Origin: Chaunax sp. Z400
Lineage: Eukaryota > Chordata > Actinopteri > Lophiiformes > Chaunacidae
Direction of reading: 5' to 3'
Assembly (NCBI GenBank): GCA_037577475.1
Contig: CM075189.1
Location: 19,073,839 to 19,137,838 of the forward strand
DNA length: 64,000 nt
Position numbers and translations under genes: made by a program. Positions 1-20,472 of this stretch are shown here, one piece after another. Position 1 is the first letter of the stretch. Each line of letters opens with the position of its first letter. The notes below the pieces were generated by a model, which saw only the letters and a program-made list of their open reading frames with translations, did no database searches and was not told the origin of the DNA.

Positions 1-497
1 TGTCTTACCTTGAATGAATTCTATGCCTCTGTGAAGTATTTTTAATTCCCTTGTGTCTAAATGGTGCGATATAAATGAACTTGCCCCACGTTCAGGGTAG
101 GCCTGTGTTTATGGACACTTTACTTCTGTAATTCAGAAAAGACTAATTATATTCTTTGCAAGCTTTCACGTGCCGTGTGAAATGAGGTGCCAGTTTGACA
201 CATGTATCCTAGATGATAATGAACAGAACATGAACTGTAATAACCATGTGTCCCCTTGTTGACATAACATTTGAATGCATATAGATAAGAGAGTGGTGCC
301 TGGTGGCATTATCAGTCGCACATGAGCAACGTAGGCGTCCAGGTGAGGAGCTTTACTGCATGAAGCATATTATTACTAGGCGGGCTCGGGAACACTTTGG
401 AGAAAGGGTTGTCCGAGTTCATCTACCCATCCGTCTTCAACGAGACAGAAACTACAAAAAACAACAAAATTGTCTGTAAACCCTTCCTGCAGCTCAC
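1..497 (-). other. zdhhc9: zdhhc9 intron 2, partial
   Basis: This is intron sequence downstream of zdhhc9 coding exon 2 on the minus strand. The donor (GTGAGC on the minus strand) sits at 492-497. The next exons, which would carry the cysteine-rich DHHC catalytic domain, are not in the window. I see no other gene or clear repeat here. Confidence 0.7.
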
Positions 498-10119
<9,622 letters not shown>

Positions 10120-10560
10120 GTTGTCGTCCTTTACGGGGCAGTCCCCGGTGCTCCTTTAGGTTAATGTCAGCTGTTATACTATAAAACGAGTCAACCAGTA
10201 ACCCGATGCGCTCGGGCGTTCATACAAATATTGATCAGTCAACGTGACACAGTCACTGGTCAAAAAACACGCAACTTACTCTGCGCTTTTAAAGGTTTCT
10301 GCACACGACGGCGACTGTGGATCATTTTGTTTTGGTTGAAAAGTGTCGCAGTCACATAATCAATGTTTTCTAATCCATCTCGCTTCCCGTCTCAGATGCA
10401 GCATGTCATTCCCACAGTCCCACGCTGTTCAAACAATCCTCCCACTATCTACTCCGGATTCAGCAGAAATTCACCCAAACGCTTGCGGCAGATGTTTCCC
10501 ACCGTAAGACGGACGATCCACCCGTGGCTGTTGCATCCGGAGAGCGGACCTTGACCGCTG
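10120..10560 (-). promoter_or_regulatory. zdhhc9: zdhhc9 5' UTR and promoter region
   Basis: The segment upstream of the zdhhc9 start has more CpG than the surrounding AT-rich DNA, for example around 10200-10215, 10300-10315 and 10480-10515. That is the usual look of a housekeeping promoter. No TATA box stands out and I cannot place the start of transcription. Short open frames on the plus strand here look like chance. Confidence 0.45.
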
Positions 10561-11144
10561 ACATTCATATAATCTCGATAAATCATAAATGTTCAGCAGG
10601 CGAGCTGCTCCGTCTTCACAGATTAGATTATGCCCGTGTTACTTGGTTAGTATGCATTCATGTGAAAAACAAACGACAACCAAGATCATTGAAAAATTAG
10701 AGATTATCGGCTGTTTGGTCGCAAACGTGTAACGCTGCTTGATGTGCTTTTTTTTTCCCGCAGGATGCCAGCTCTCCGTTTTAGTCAATGGCAGCAGGAA
10801 ACACGCCTAGATTGAAATGTCTAATCTTAAAGGGGCAGGACAGGTAAAGAAAATGGAACAAAGGACAAAGATAAAGCTCATATTTGTATTTGTATCACAC
10901 TAATGTGCTAAATAGCTGGCCCGTGGTATTTGCCCATGTGAGACATTTGAGTATTAATAAATTTAATTAGTTATCTATATATCCCCAAATGCATTAATCC
11001 CTCAAGTGTTGCTCCATGTGTAGTTTAAAGGCTCCAGACAGCAGAGGTAAACACTGCAGAGGTCCTCAGAGTAAAGCACTTCATACTAGGACTACTATAT
11101 GGTCTGTTCACTTTCATTCTCTATCAACCTTCAATTTTATGTAA

Positions 11145-11178
<34 letters not shown>
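11145..11178. repeat. (AAT)n microsatellite
   Basis: About eleven AAT units in a row, just left of the LINE relic. Confidence 0.95.
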
Positions 11179-11179
<1 letters not shown>

Positions 11180-11340
11180 ATTTTATTTCTATGCACCTTT
11201 AAAAACAGAATTTAGTGCTTTGACAAAGCAAGCACAGTGCAATACAATACGAAGGCAGAGGCACATAAAACAGTGGGCACTGACGTTGAGAAGACAGAGA
11301 AATCAAGGGATGAATTAAAAGATTGAAGGATGATAAAGGT

Positions 11341-11700
11341 TCATAAAAACACAATAAAAAGGACAATATCACATAAAGGCATGTCTGTAGAAGTGAGTTT
11401 TAAGAAGTGATTTAAAAGCAGTCTCTGATTCTGAAAGCCTCGTCTCCTCAGGCAGGTCGTTCCAAAGCCGAGGGCCTTAATGGCAAAGGCACGGTCACCT
11501 TTAGATTTTAGCCTCGACTTTGGAACAACCCGAAGGGCCCCACCCGAGGATCTAAGGCTGCGGGCTGGCTCATTAGACTCAGTATTTCTGTCATGTAGCT
11601 GGGAGCCAGTTTTGAAGCGTGCTTTAAAAGTGATCATCTTAAAATCAATTCTAAAACATACAGGGAGCCAATGGAGAGACACCAGGATTGGGGTGATAAG
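11341..11700 (-). mobile_element. LINE reverse-transcriptase C-terminal relic
   Basis: The minus-strand frame begins SLHWLPVCFRIDFKMITFKA, continues with RSLRSSGGALRVVPKSRLKS and then KGDRAFAIKALGFG. The phrases SLHWLPV.RIDFK and LRSS..LRVVP.....GDRAF are the familiar C-terminal part of fish non-LTR retrotransposon polyproteins. The usual stretch between the two blocks is shortened, so this is a deleted, inactive 5'-truncated copy. Confidence 0.75.
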
Positions 11701-12407
11701 ATGTTGTTTTCATATGTGAAACAATGGTCATTTTCCATATGGCAGGTGAAAAAAGGGCAACAAGGTGAAAATAAAACTTCACACATTCAAATTCTCACAT
11801 CTGAAGTTGACCCATAAGCTTCATCGTTTTCATCTGAATAGGAAGTGCAGATTACTTTTAATTTTGTACTTTTGTTGTCACTGTACTGTAGCAACAGATG
11901 ATGATCCCTCTACTGTGTTCATGGTCAATAAGATGCTCAACATGTGCTGGGAAATTAAGTAAGAAATGTTATCAGATGTGAATATACAGTATTTAAAAAA
12001 GAAAGTCTACAATTAATATAAAACAATACACAAAATGATTGCAAAGGTGTGCAACTCTTATGTATCCAACATTTAATAGCTTTAATCTTTACAGAAGGGC
12101 TTTCAGATTATTGATGAGAAAAGAATGATATGTTTCACATAGTAACAACCCCAAATCACAAAAGTCTTACATCTTAACATATTGAGCCTAAAATTCACAC
12201 AAAGCCTTTAAACAGAAATGTAAAAAAAAGAAGAAAAAAAGAAAGAAAATAGAACTTTGAAATCGAAAACAATTATCATACAACTGGAAGTTATTTTGTT
12301 ATTGTATTGACAATTTATTTTCTTAAGCAGTAGATCCCTTGTATTGTGACTCATTCTTAAGTCACCACTCTGTGGCTTTTAGGAAGCTATTCACCACATC
12401 ATTTATA

Positions 12408-12413
12408 TTTATT
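12408..12413 (-). terminator. Polyadenylation signal of the small divergent transcript (candidate)
   Basis: AATAAA on the minus strand lies about 70 bases into the putative last exon of the small minus-strand transcript described at 12715-13041. Confidence 0.4.
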
Positions 12414-12714
12414 TCAACCTTAACCTAGTCCCACTGAGGTTACATTGCACTGGGACACAGTTTTGATATAATAGTTGGAGATCCTGAAATAAATGAAGAA
12501 AAAAAAAGTTTATGCAGAGATATTCCTTGGGCAGATTTCCCAAAATCATTAGATTACCATTGCCATGAGATACATATTCAAATCGCTTTCTTGTAGCTAA
12601 TTATATCTAATTAAGACGTTGCTATTTTTTCTATTACAATAATTAAATATTGTTTACTGTGCACTGATGTTACTTTACTTTTCCTGACAGCAGTGTAGTG
12701 TAATCGACTCACCT

Positions 12715-13041
12715 TCATGACAAATGAGCCATTTGTCTCCATCTATCGACATTAGCGGGCAACTCGTCCAAAGAGATTTCTTCTGCCTTCTTGGGATTTA
12801 ACGAGAGCCGTCGTTCTTTCTAAATAAAAAACATGAATGAAACTACATTTATCATATTTTAATTTTTTTAAAACTAGGGATCTTCGGCGTCAGAAAAGCT
12901 TATTCCGTTGCGATTTAATTTAAGACAGATCTATGCGGTTTGTTTCCAATAAAGTTAAGTATTTTGAAATGTCCGTCCTGAATAATGATCCGACTAGAAA
13001 CACGGGTTATCTGTTGTTCTGGTGAAAGTACCCTTTACCAT
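12715..13041 (-). CDS. Candidate small spliced gene divergent from trmt12 (unrecognised product)
   Basis: Three splice-like segments line up on the minus strand. Segment 1 ends at 13039 with ATG followed directly by a GTAAAG donor. Segment 2 runs 12819-12713, preceded by a T-rich tract ending TTTAG and followed by a GTGAGT donor. Segment 3 starts at 12483 after a long T/C tract ending TTTCAG and has AATAAA at 12413-12408. Segment 2 has one open frame, 34 codons, beginning KERRLSLNP and ending DRWRQMAHLS, with TGA 2 nt before the donor. Joining the ATG in phase gives a 35-residue, charged protein with no membrane segment. A second reading uses ATG 12750-12752 and crosses into segment 3 for 27 codons. 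I recognise neither protein. It could instead be a noncoding RNA or the last exons of a larger gene. Two strong introns in one orientation make transcription more likely than coding. Confidence 0.33.
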
Positions 13042-13112
13042 TTGTTGTAGACTAAAGTAGCATCTTTGAACCGAAAAATCAAATAACCGTGAATGTGTTT
13101 GTGTGCTTGAAA

Positions 13113-16112
13113 ATGGACAATGTGCCTTGCCTTCGTGTGTCTCGGTGTCATGCACAACTGTTCAGGTAATCGGCCATCTAGTTAGTGAAGAGCAAGGTTA
13201 GCAAGTAGCTAGCACTGGAATCTTGGACATTGGTGGCAACTAAGTAATATCAAAAACATTGTTTGATTAACAAGTTTAATATTTTTTTACGTGACGCGGT
13301 GTCTCTAAATTTTAATGTCTAATCTAACAGGAAATGTCTACAATCCAAAGGACTTCTTGACCTAAGTTTGTGTATACAGAAAGACTCGGATGCGATGGTC
13401 CTTCTGCCCCTTTTATCATCTCGTCTGTCACAACTTGATCTGCAATCTCTCAGAACAATGGTGGCGTCAGATAGTGCGTGTGAAATAGTTTGGAGTCAGG
13501 TAATTAAAGATGGATCTCACTTAAATACACGATTAGCAACAGATGGAACTATATATGGAAGTTTTTTATGTAACCTCTTGACTGGACTGTTTTCACTTCA
13601 GGCTCCTCTGCAGTCTAAGAAGGCGAAAGGATGGACACATGGTAATAAATTGCAAAAAATCCTAAAGGAGCTGTTGGAATCTAATGGTGAAGGATGGACA
13701 GAGGAGCTGAGGGCAGACCTCCCTCGCAGCTTCCAGAGGCATGGAGACTTAATCCTGCTGGGAGACAGCTGTTTCTCCCTGCCACTATGGAAGAAAATGG
13801 GTACCACTCTCAATCTTTGTCAAACTCACACTTTTCTGTACTACTTGCAGGTATACAAAATAATTTATGATGGCAATTAGTGATTACTTTCTACTTCTTT
13901 TTTTTTAGATCATCAACAGCTATGGAGTGCAGTGGCCAAAGGATTTGGTGCAAAGCGCCTGGCAAAGATGAGTCGAATATCCAGAAATGGATTTCGGTCT
14001 CCTGCTGTGACAATGCTATTAGGAGAGAACAGCTGGGTCAAGCATGTGGACAATGGGATCAGGTAAGTCTTTTTATTTGCTATTGATTTTCTCGCTGAAT
14101 AGACGTTGGTCATGAACAAATACATGTGAGTATGATTAAAACACATCTGAGGTTAGGCTAATTGGCTACTCTAAATTACCGGAGGCGTGAATGTTTGTTG
14201 TGTCAGCCCTGAGATGAGCCTCCAGCCTGTCCATGTTGTATCCTGCCACTCACCCAATCTCGGTTGGGTTCGCCTCTGGCCTCACCTAAACGTATAACCT
14301 TTTGTTTCAGGTATGAGTTTGATGTTACCAAATGCATGTTCTCAGCTGGAAACGTAACAGAAAAGCTCCGGGTGGCTGGATTTGACTGCAGAGGAGAGAC
14401 TGTTGTGGATTTGTATGCAGGTGGGACAACTGTGTCAACATGTGACAGGCTTTTACACTGATGAATATACAGTAGAATTCTTTTTTACTTAAACATCACC
14501 AAAGGGGAACCATTAATACACATGTCCTATATCATATCATCCATACAGAGGATCTGATTTCTGATTAATTTTGTCTGTTGTCCAGGTTTAGATGGAATCC
14601 CTGCCCAGAAAACTTGCCCGTCATGTTACCTACTTACATACTCTTCTTGAGTTATTACACATAATTTATATCATGACACGTATGTTGGAGTGTAAATATC
14701 ATAAATACTTTTCATGTTGTTTCAGGTATTGGATACTTCACTCTTCCATATCTGGTACACGCAAGGGCCGGTCACGTTCACGCATGCGAGTGGAACCCTG
14801 ATGCAGTTGAAGCCTTACAGAAAAACCTTGTGGCAAATGGGACGTCTGACCGCTGCACTGTTCACCAAGGAGACAACCGTGAAGTAATGTCCTCTTAAAT
14901 ACATCCCATACTGCTGATGTGATGTGTGATGTGAACACTGACGAAAGTGTTGAGTTTTAGTTCCCATCTCCGTTGAAAATCATCCTGCCGGCTGTTGTTG
15001 CAACCTCCAAGATCCACATTTTTTGTGTTATCTGGTATGATTCAAAAGAGACAGGGATGGGTCAAATGCGGAGAAAGAATTTCCCCCCTGTGTGATTAAT
15101 AAAGTATCTAAAGGAAATAGTGTTTCAATCAGATATCGGTGGTAATTGTGAGTTAATATCTCAATAACTAAAGTTAGAATTCAGGCCATTCCTGAGGGAG
15201 ATACAAACTAATAGTTTGTCTGTAGCTTGTGTCATATGAGTTTGCATTTCAAAATAACTTTGATATAGCTTTTAATTTAATAACTTTTAATGAGATCTTA
15301 TGTCAGAAACAGTTTTTAGTGGATATTTTCAGCCATTTTTGGCAAATATTTTTTGTCATAGCTTTTAATGTGACAAAGACTGACTTTCTGTAAATACAAT
15401 GTAATTGCAAGCATATTTCTGACATCACAGCAGTAAAATTAATTAATGTAACTTTTCCACAGAGTACAAAAATATAGAGATATCTTAATACTCCATATTA
15501 TCATTTTTGCATCCAAGTACAACTTTTTTTGTTTTTAAAAATCCCATCGGCCGTATTTTAATCTGCATTTCTTTTCCAGAACACCAAATATTTCACAGTC
15601 GGTGCCCCCAGATATTTTGTACAAGGATGTAGTTAGAAATATCTACCAAGCTCCATTACAAGAATAACAACATAATGACACAGGTTTTTGAAAAGATAAT
15701 TTCATTAACCTTAAATTATTTTTTCCAGCTCCAGCTGTGTGACATTGCTGACAGAGTGAACTTGGGTCTCATACCGAGCTCTGAGGACGGTTGGCCTGTT
15801 GCCTGTCGCCTGCTGAGAAGAGCAACTGGTGGCATTTTGCACATTCACCAGAACGTTACTTCTCCTTTGCCTAACACGGCTGCCGTTCCAGCAATCGATG
15901 ATGCCACTGAGAGAGTTTCCAGGAAGACAGCTGACAGAGAGGTGTGGCAGGCTTGGGCTGATGACACAGCAAACCGTATCACCTCTCTTTTGAAAGACAT
16001 CACTGCGGCACCGTGGATGACAAACATCCGGCACATTGAACATGTAAAGTCATATGCACCCCATGTTCACCATATTGTTCTGGACTTGGAGTGCAGACCA
16101 ATCCTGAGCTGA
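13113..16112 (+). CDS. trmt12: tRNA wybutosine-synthesizing protein 2 (TYW2/TRMT12), complete, 7 exons
   Basis: TYW2 transfers the aminocarboxypropyl group of SAM to the modified base at G37 of tRNA-Phe, a step of wybutosine synthesis. Exons: 13113-13165, 13331-13499, 13602-13800, 13909-14062, 14311-14420, 14726-14883, 15729-16112. The phases join without a stop to give 408 aa (human about 448). The start ATG has A at -3 and G at +4, and the first residues (MDNVPCLRVS) precede the conserved RKCLQSKGLLD. Further landmarks are DLPRSFQRHGDL, AKRLAKMSRIS, WVKHVDNGIRYEFD, the Rossmann SAM loop VVDLYAGIGYF (223-233), the motif ACEWNP with acidic E250, and LGLIPSSEDGWP. The protein ends KSYAPHVHHIVLDLE close to the stop. 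The family is clear from near-collinear similarity to human TRMT12. The human gene, as I recall it, has no introns. Confidence 0.95.
14158..14282 (+). mobile_element. LINE/SINE 3'-end relic in trmt12 intron 4
   Basis: It contains ATTGGCTACTCTAAATTACC, then a spacer and a segment like CCTGTCCATGTTGTATCCTG leading to GGGTTCGCCTC. This is a degraded form of the very common fish retroposon tail that reads roughly 'attggtgactctaaattg ... cctgtccagggtgtaccc ... gggataggctcc'. It has no coding capacity. Confidence 0.65.
15035..15110 (+). mobile_element. Retroposon 3' tail in trmt12 intron 6
   Basis: A segment reading GGGTCAAATGCGGAGA, then AATTTCCCCCCTGTGTGATT and AATAAAGTATCTAA is the typical 3' end of fish LINE-dependent SINEs. 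The rest of intron 6 (14884-15728) shows nothing recognisable. Confidence 0.6.
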
Positions 16113-16168
16113 AGAGATAAACACAGATACTGAGTGGACACTGGAATTCAACATTTTTATGAAAGGGA

Positions 16169-16174
16169 AATAAA
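16169..16174 (+). terminator. trmt12: trmt12 polyadenylation signal
   Basis: AATAAA lies 57 bases after the trmt12 stop codon. It is the first such signal and gives a short 3' UTR. Confidence 0.7.
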
Positions 16175-16189
16175 TAGACAGCTGTATGT

Positions 16190-18955
16190 TCTAGAAGGCT
16201 CCAATGGAGCCAAACCCTACACACAGCTGGTTTCTACAATCATGTCATTAGTCAGCAGCTGCAGTAACTTGTTTGTCCAGGGCAGGTTCACTTAGCACAA
16301 TTGCTATTTTTTTAACCGCCCTGTTTCACACTCATGCAATTACAATCACAAGTGAAAGCTGCCAAGCCACACCACAACCACAGCCTTATCTGTAGGCCCG
16401 TGGACAGCTGTCCTTAAGGGCACCTCACTGTTTTGTCATACTCTATCCATTGATTTTCCCTCTAGTGTTTGATCACTACACCAAATGTGGTTGGATAAAA
16501 TGAAAAAAAAAAACTGAAGACATCAGTCACATCTGCTGTTCCTGACTCACACATCAGTAGCCCATGCTAGTAATTACAGGAGCACCCAAACGTCTAAAAC
16601 AAGTATTTACGTATTAAACTACAGGATTCATATAGATGGCATGATTGTAAAGGTTGACCTCTACAAGAAATGTATAAAAAATACCATGTAAACATGTAGT
16701 ACTCTGCTATCCTTGAAACGTACAATAGGGATGTTTTCTTTCTTTCTTCCACTTCTGAGCTACAGACGGTTGATCAATGAAAGGGGAAAAACCTGGAGAA
16801 ACGGAAAGCTGATATTTCCTTCCAAGGGGCTGACTGAAAGGTTGCATGAGTGTGGAATTTATGTTAATCCTTTGATATGGCATTCACAGTCATTGGGACC
16901 CAATTGAACAGCTTTGCTCTTATTGTGGACCCAAATAAGGGAATATCTTCTGGATAAAGAGTCTTAATCCTTTTAGTGGAAGTCTGAGCCAAGGAGCACT
17001 GCAGCTGTTCATGATGTTGATGTCACTAAGAGTAAATGTATTTGTTTTTCCCCTTTGTCACCCATCTGTGTCCGCTGTGGAGGTGGTGAAAGCACAAAAT
17101 ACATCCTTGTACCACTTACCAAAAGAGCCATTTTCAACAGACAAGGTTGTATTTTCTTAGTGACTGATGGGCCATAAGTGTTTCCTCTAAGTGTAATATT
17201 AATCATGTGAAAGATAAAGTCAACAGAAATATCCTGAGCTACATCTAAACCATTCCCAGTCAAGCTTGACAACTCAGTCTAAAAATACATGAAGGGACCT
17301 GTTAGTAGCCTTTGGTCACATGCATATTTAATTAGTTGAGACTCACAACAGCAGTGAAACATGAAAACACCTCCTCTAACACCACTTTCACTAAACCCTG
17401 AACAATTGAAAAAAAAGGTTTCCAGCCTATGTCGAAACAAAATCCGATAACAGTCTGAACAGTTTTAACAAAATATATCAGCAGGGCCATCAATTGTATC
17501 GTTGCACCCAGCAGCGTTGGTACAGTATGTCTTTCTGTCCATTTGCAGGATTACACAAAACTACTTGGCTTATTCCCATGAAACTTTGTTGAATGATTGG
17601 TCATATGGCAGGGAAGAATCCTTTAAATTTGGGAGTGGATCCAAATAAAGCGCTCAGGAATTTGGTTGCACTTAACATTGCCAAATAGGGCGTTTTTTTT
17701 TTTTTTTACCATTTCCTTCTATTGTGCAAAGTCTCTCTGATGGATTTGGGCATGGTTGGGCATGTATTAAGGAAGAACCCAGTGAATTTTGGAGTGGGTC
17801 TGGATAAAGAGGGAGAGTTGAAATTTTTTTTGTACATTTTTGAACATTGCAAGATAATGTTTTTTGGAACATTTTTGTCACTTATGCATTAGCCGTTTGA
17901 CAGATTACTGTGAAACTGGGTAGAAGGGTGAGGAATGTGCCTTGGAAGAGATTGTCAAATTTGGGAGCTAAATCCCTCAGAAAATCACCATTAGTGAAAT
18001 ATTTTTGTGATTCCAAATTCTAGAGGTAGGTTTTTATGGTCAAGAATGAGTCATATTATGAGGGTCAAACTATCACTATAACTTATAGCTTTTAGATGCA
18101 ATGACATAATGTGGAAACTGAGCTGCCTTGGTGAAGGTTTAAGCACTTTAAGTGCTGTCTACTTTGTATTGCAATGCTTTGCAAACACACTGACATAATG
18201 GTAACATTTCAATGTGTAACATTGAAATTATAACATTTACTGCCTGATACAGTTAATTCATCATAAGCTAGAAAAAATTAAAAGACATTTAGGCCTTCTT
18301 CAAATATTTTCTATTTATTTAGTATTGATTTCTTTATTGGGATATGCAATATATAAACCAAAACAATTGTCAAATTAGATATAGATCACATTTTTATGTA
18401 GAACATAAATCAAGGACAATAATACCCGTCTCTAAAATATCCAAGAAAAAAAAAGACAAAATGAGACAAAAGAAAAACATCATAATGATACTAATAATAA
18501 TAAGTTCAAAAATGTACACAAAGAAGGAATTGAAGAAAATGTAATAAAAAGGAATAGATAAATAAATAGAATAACATTTTTAAATAAACTGCCGTGTAAG
18601 TGTTTGCATGGGGGGAAAAAAGGGAACTGGACTGATAACTAGACTGTTTCAATGGGTCAAATTTTCCACATCCACTCTCTCACTGGTAAATAGTCCTAAG
18701 GAAATGCACCTGTCATGGAAAATGTGGAGAGGCGCCCCTGCCTGCTGCAAACTTTCGCATCTTCCGGTACTCGGGTCTCCTGTAACACTTAGGTCAACAC
18801 CTCTGGAGACGGGAGGCAAGAACAAAACAGTCTGGGACAGCAGGAGGAAAGACTGTGGTGTGGACATAACACAGAACAAGAAAAGTGCGTAAACCAGTTT
18901 ATATGTAATTTACGTAACTTAGGGCGCTGCTAGCTTGTGTGCTACTTGGAACCAT
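16190..18955. other. Spacer between trmt12 and sytl4
   Basis: About 2.8 kb without a recognised gene. It holds three degenerate units of an old interspersed repeat (17500-18010). A somewhat GC-richer stretch at 18680-18870 is open on both strands, but it has no splice context and no similarity I recognise. Nothing else can be supported. Confidence 0.6.
17500..18010 (+). repeat. Three degenerate units of an old fish interspersed repeat
   Basis: Units at about 17540-17700, 17717-17880 and 17885-18010 each carry, in order, a 'gaaact..gt.gaa' segment, an 'aaggaagaa/cttggaaga' segment, 'aaattt.ggag', and 'ggat(a/c)aa'. The first has AAACTTTGTTGAATGATTGG and GGGAGTGGATCCAAATAAAG. The same motif order appears at 20741-20905 and, inverted, at 9690-9862. 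There is no coding capacity. I remember this sequence type as widespread in teleosts but cannot name the family. Confidence 0.55.
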
Positions 18956-19042
18956 TTTTGTCGTGTTTTCTGGAATACCTCTTCGTCGTCCGTAGAGACG
19001 ACAGCGGTGTAGACTAGAGGGGAAGCCGACTTCTACCAACAG
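18956..19042 (+). promoter_or_regulatory. sytl4: sytl4 noncoding first exon and promoter (approximate)
   Basis: A stretch with more GC and CpG than its surroundings ends ACCAACAG followed by a GTGAGTGG donor at 19043. The next exon begins at 20403 and carries the start codon, so this is best read as the 5' UTR exon. The transcription start is not determined. No TATA box is obvious. Confidence 0.5.
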
Positions 19043-20411
19043 GTGAGTGGAGTTTTGTTTAATTATCTCTATTTTGTATTGTTTGCCAGATGATTTCAGA
19101 CCTATCATTTGCAATAAAATTGAATCGTCTTCCCAACCTTCCGCTTCTACAGTCGCAAAATATCAAACTATTTTATAAACGCGCCATGAATATGAACGAT
19201 AGCGTCAGCTGATTACTCACTGGAAGGTCAGACTGCTGGAGTCAGTTTGAAGGGTTTTGTCTAACTGGATTAGAAAGTCTGCCACCAGTTTCATGTTTGA
19301 AGTCATTCAGTTTACAAGCCTCCGTGCCTGAACTACGCTATTGCACTTTATCGACTCAGTGTTTTTTTTTTTTACACTAATTCCTCTTATTATGGTCTGT
19401 TTGAAAAGGATTATTCCAGTAAGTGCTTTGTCTCTGTCTCATCTGATTGATTCCATTTCCTTGAAGGTTAATTACCCAGACGATGCTGGTATTAAACACC
19501 GGCCAGGATAGTTGCCCTCAGGCATTCAAACAATGAGGAAAAAAGGTTGTTGTTTTTTTTACATGCACTTTAGAATTGAAGAATTCCCACCGATTAGGTG
19601 CGGATCAGGCCAAATTTTCCCCTCAATTTAATTTCCTTTGTGGCAATTAAATTGCAGTGTAGAGTTTCAGATGGGAACATGACGGGTGATAAGCTTGATG
19701 TTGTTCTAAAACAAATGATCAGGCTACCATACTCCACCCAGCTCTCTGTATCTTTAGAGGGTGGGAACCCTAGGTAACAGCCAAGTTCTTGTTGTTTTTG
19801 CCTGACCCATCCAAAACAAACTTTCACCAGGGCAGAGGCTTTCTGAGGGATTTTAAATCCTCTAGCATCCTGGTTAGTCATTTATCATATGGGAATGGTG
19901 TATGTTCAGCCTAAAGCTGCTTTCAGAGTTGAAGTTACTGTCCTCTCATGAAATGCAAAAACACGAGGGTCAGTCTCTGTTTGCTTTTTGGTTTGCTAAA
20001 TTTCCATGGGCAGTCATTTTGACTGATTGGCATACAAGAAGGAAGCTGTCCACCTTCTTTTCACTCATAAGGTTGTTGTGACAAGACTTTTACTGCATGG
20101 AGGCCAGCAGCAGAGAGACACAGATGTCTATAATTTAATTATGATATAACTATTTTTGCCTGTCTGTATCAAAACAAGACAACAAGCTACTTAGATCTCC
20201 CTTTTACTTGGGCTGCTTTACATGTGATCATAGAAAAACCTGCTCTCCAGCCGTAGAGTCATGAGTGCTACTCACCTTTAGGCATTTTTATGCTGAATCT
20301 ATCATTTTTAAAATACAGGTTTTATCAGTATTCATTCAAACCTGCAACTTGGTAGAATGTTCACCATGTCAGTGAATTCCTAATGTTCCGTTTTGTCTTC
20401 AGGAGATCTCC

Positions 20412-20432
20412 ATGGGGCAGCGACTGAGCTGA
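20412..20432 (+). promoter_or_regulatory. sytl4: Upstream ORF in the sytl4 leader (6 codons)
   Basis: The second exon (from 20403) contains an upstream ATG followed by five codons (MGQRLS) and TGA at 20430-20432, 40 nt before the main ATG. It has G at +4 but T at -3, so initiation would be moderate, with reinitiation possible. Whether it regulates sytl4 translation is inference. Confidence 0.5.
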
Positions 20433-20472
20433 GACAGTTATCCTGCACAAAGGGTTTGTGGTTAAAGTCGCC

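Larger units (their letters stand above)
10561..12389. other. Spacer between zdhhc9 and the trmt12 region
   Basis: No gene is recognised apart from the LINE relic at 11341-11700. The rest is AT-rich unique-looking sequence with an AAT microsatellite and oligo-A tracts (for example 12220-12250). Confidence 0.6.

Noticed and set aside
376..497. Open frame continuing beyond zdhhc9 exon 2
   Set aside because: Similarity stops exactly at FIEMEI, where a GTGAGC donor occurs. The remaining residues are intron read-through.
13368..13880. Continuous 170-codon frame as a separate gene
   Set aside because: It is trmt12 exons 2 and 3 with the retained intron between them. Splicing at 13500 and 13601 restores the conserved protein.
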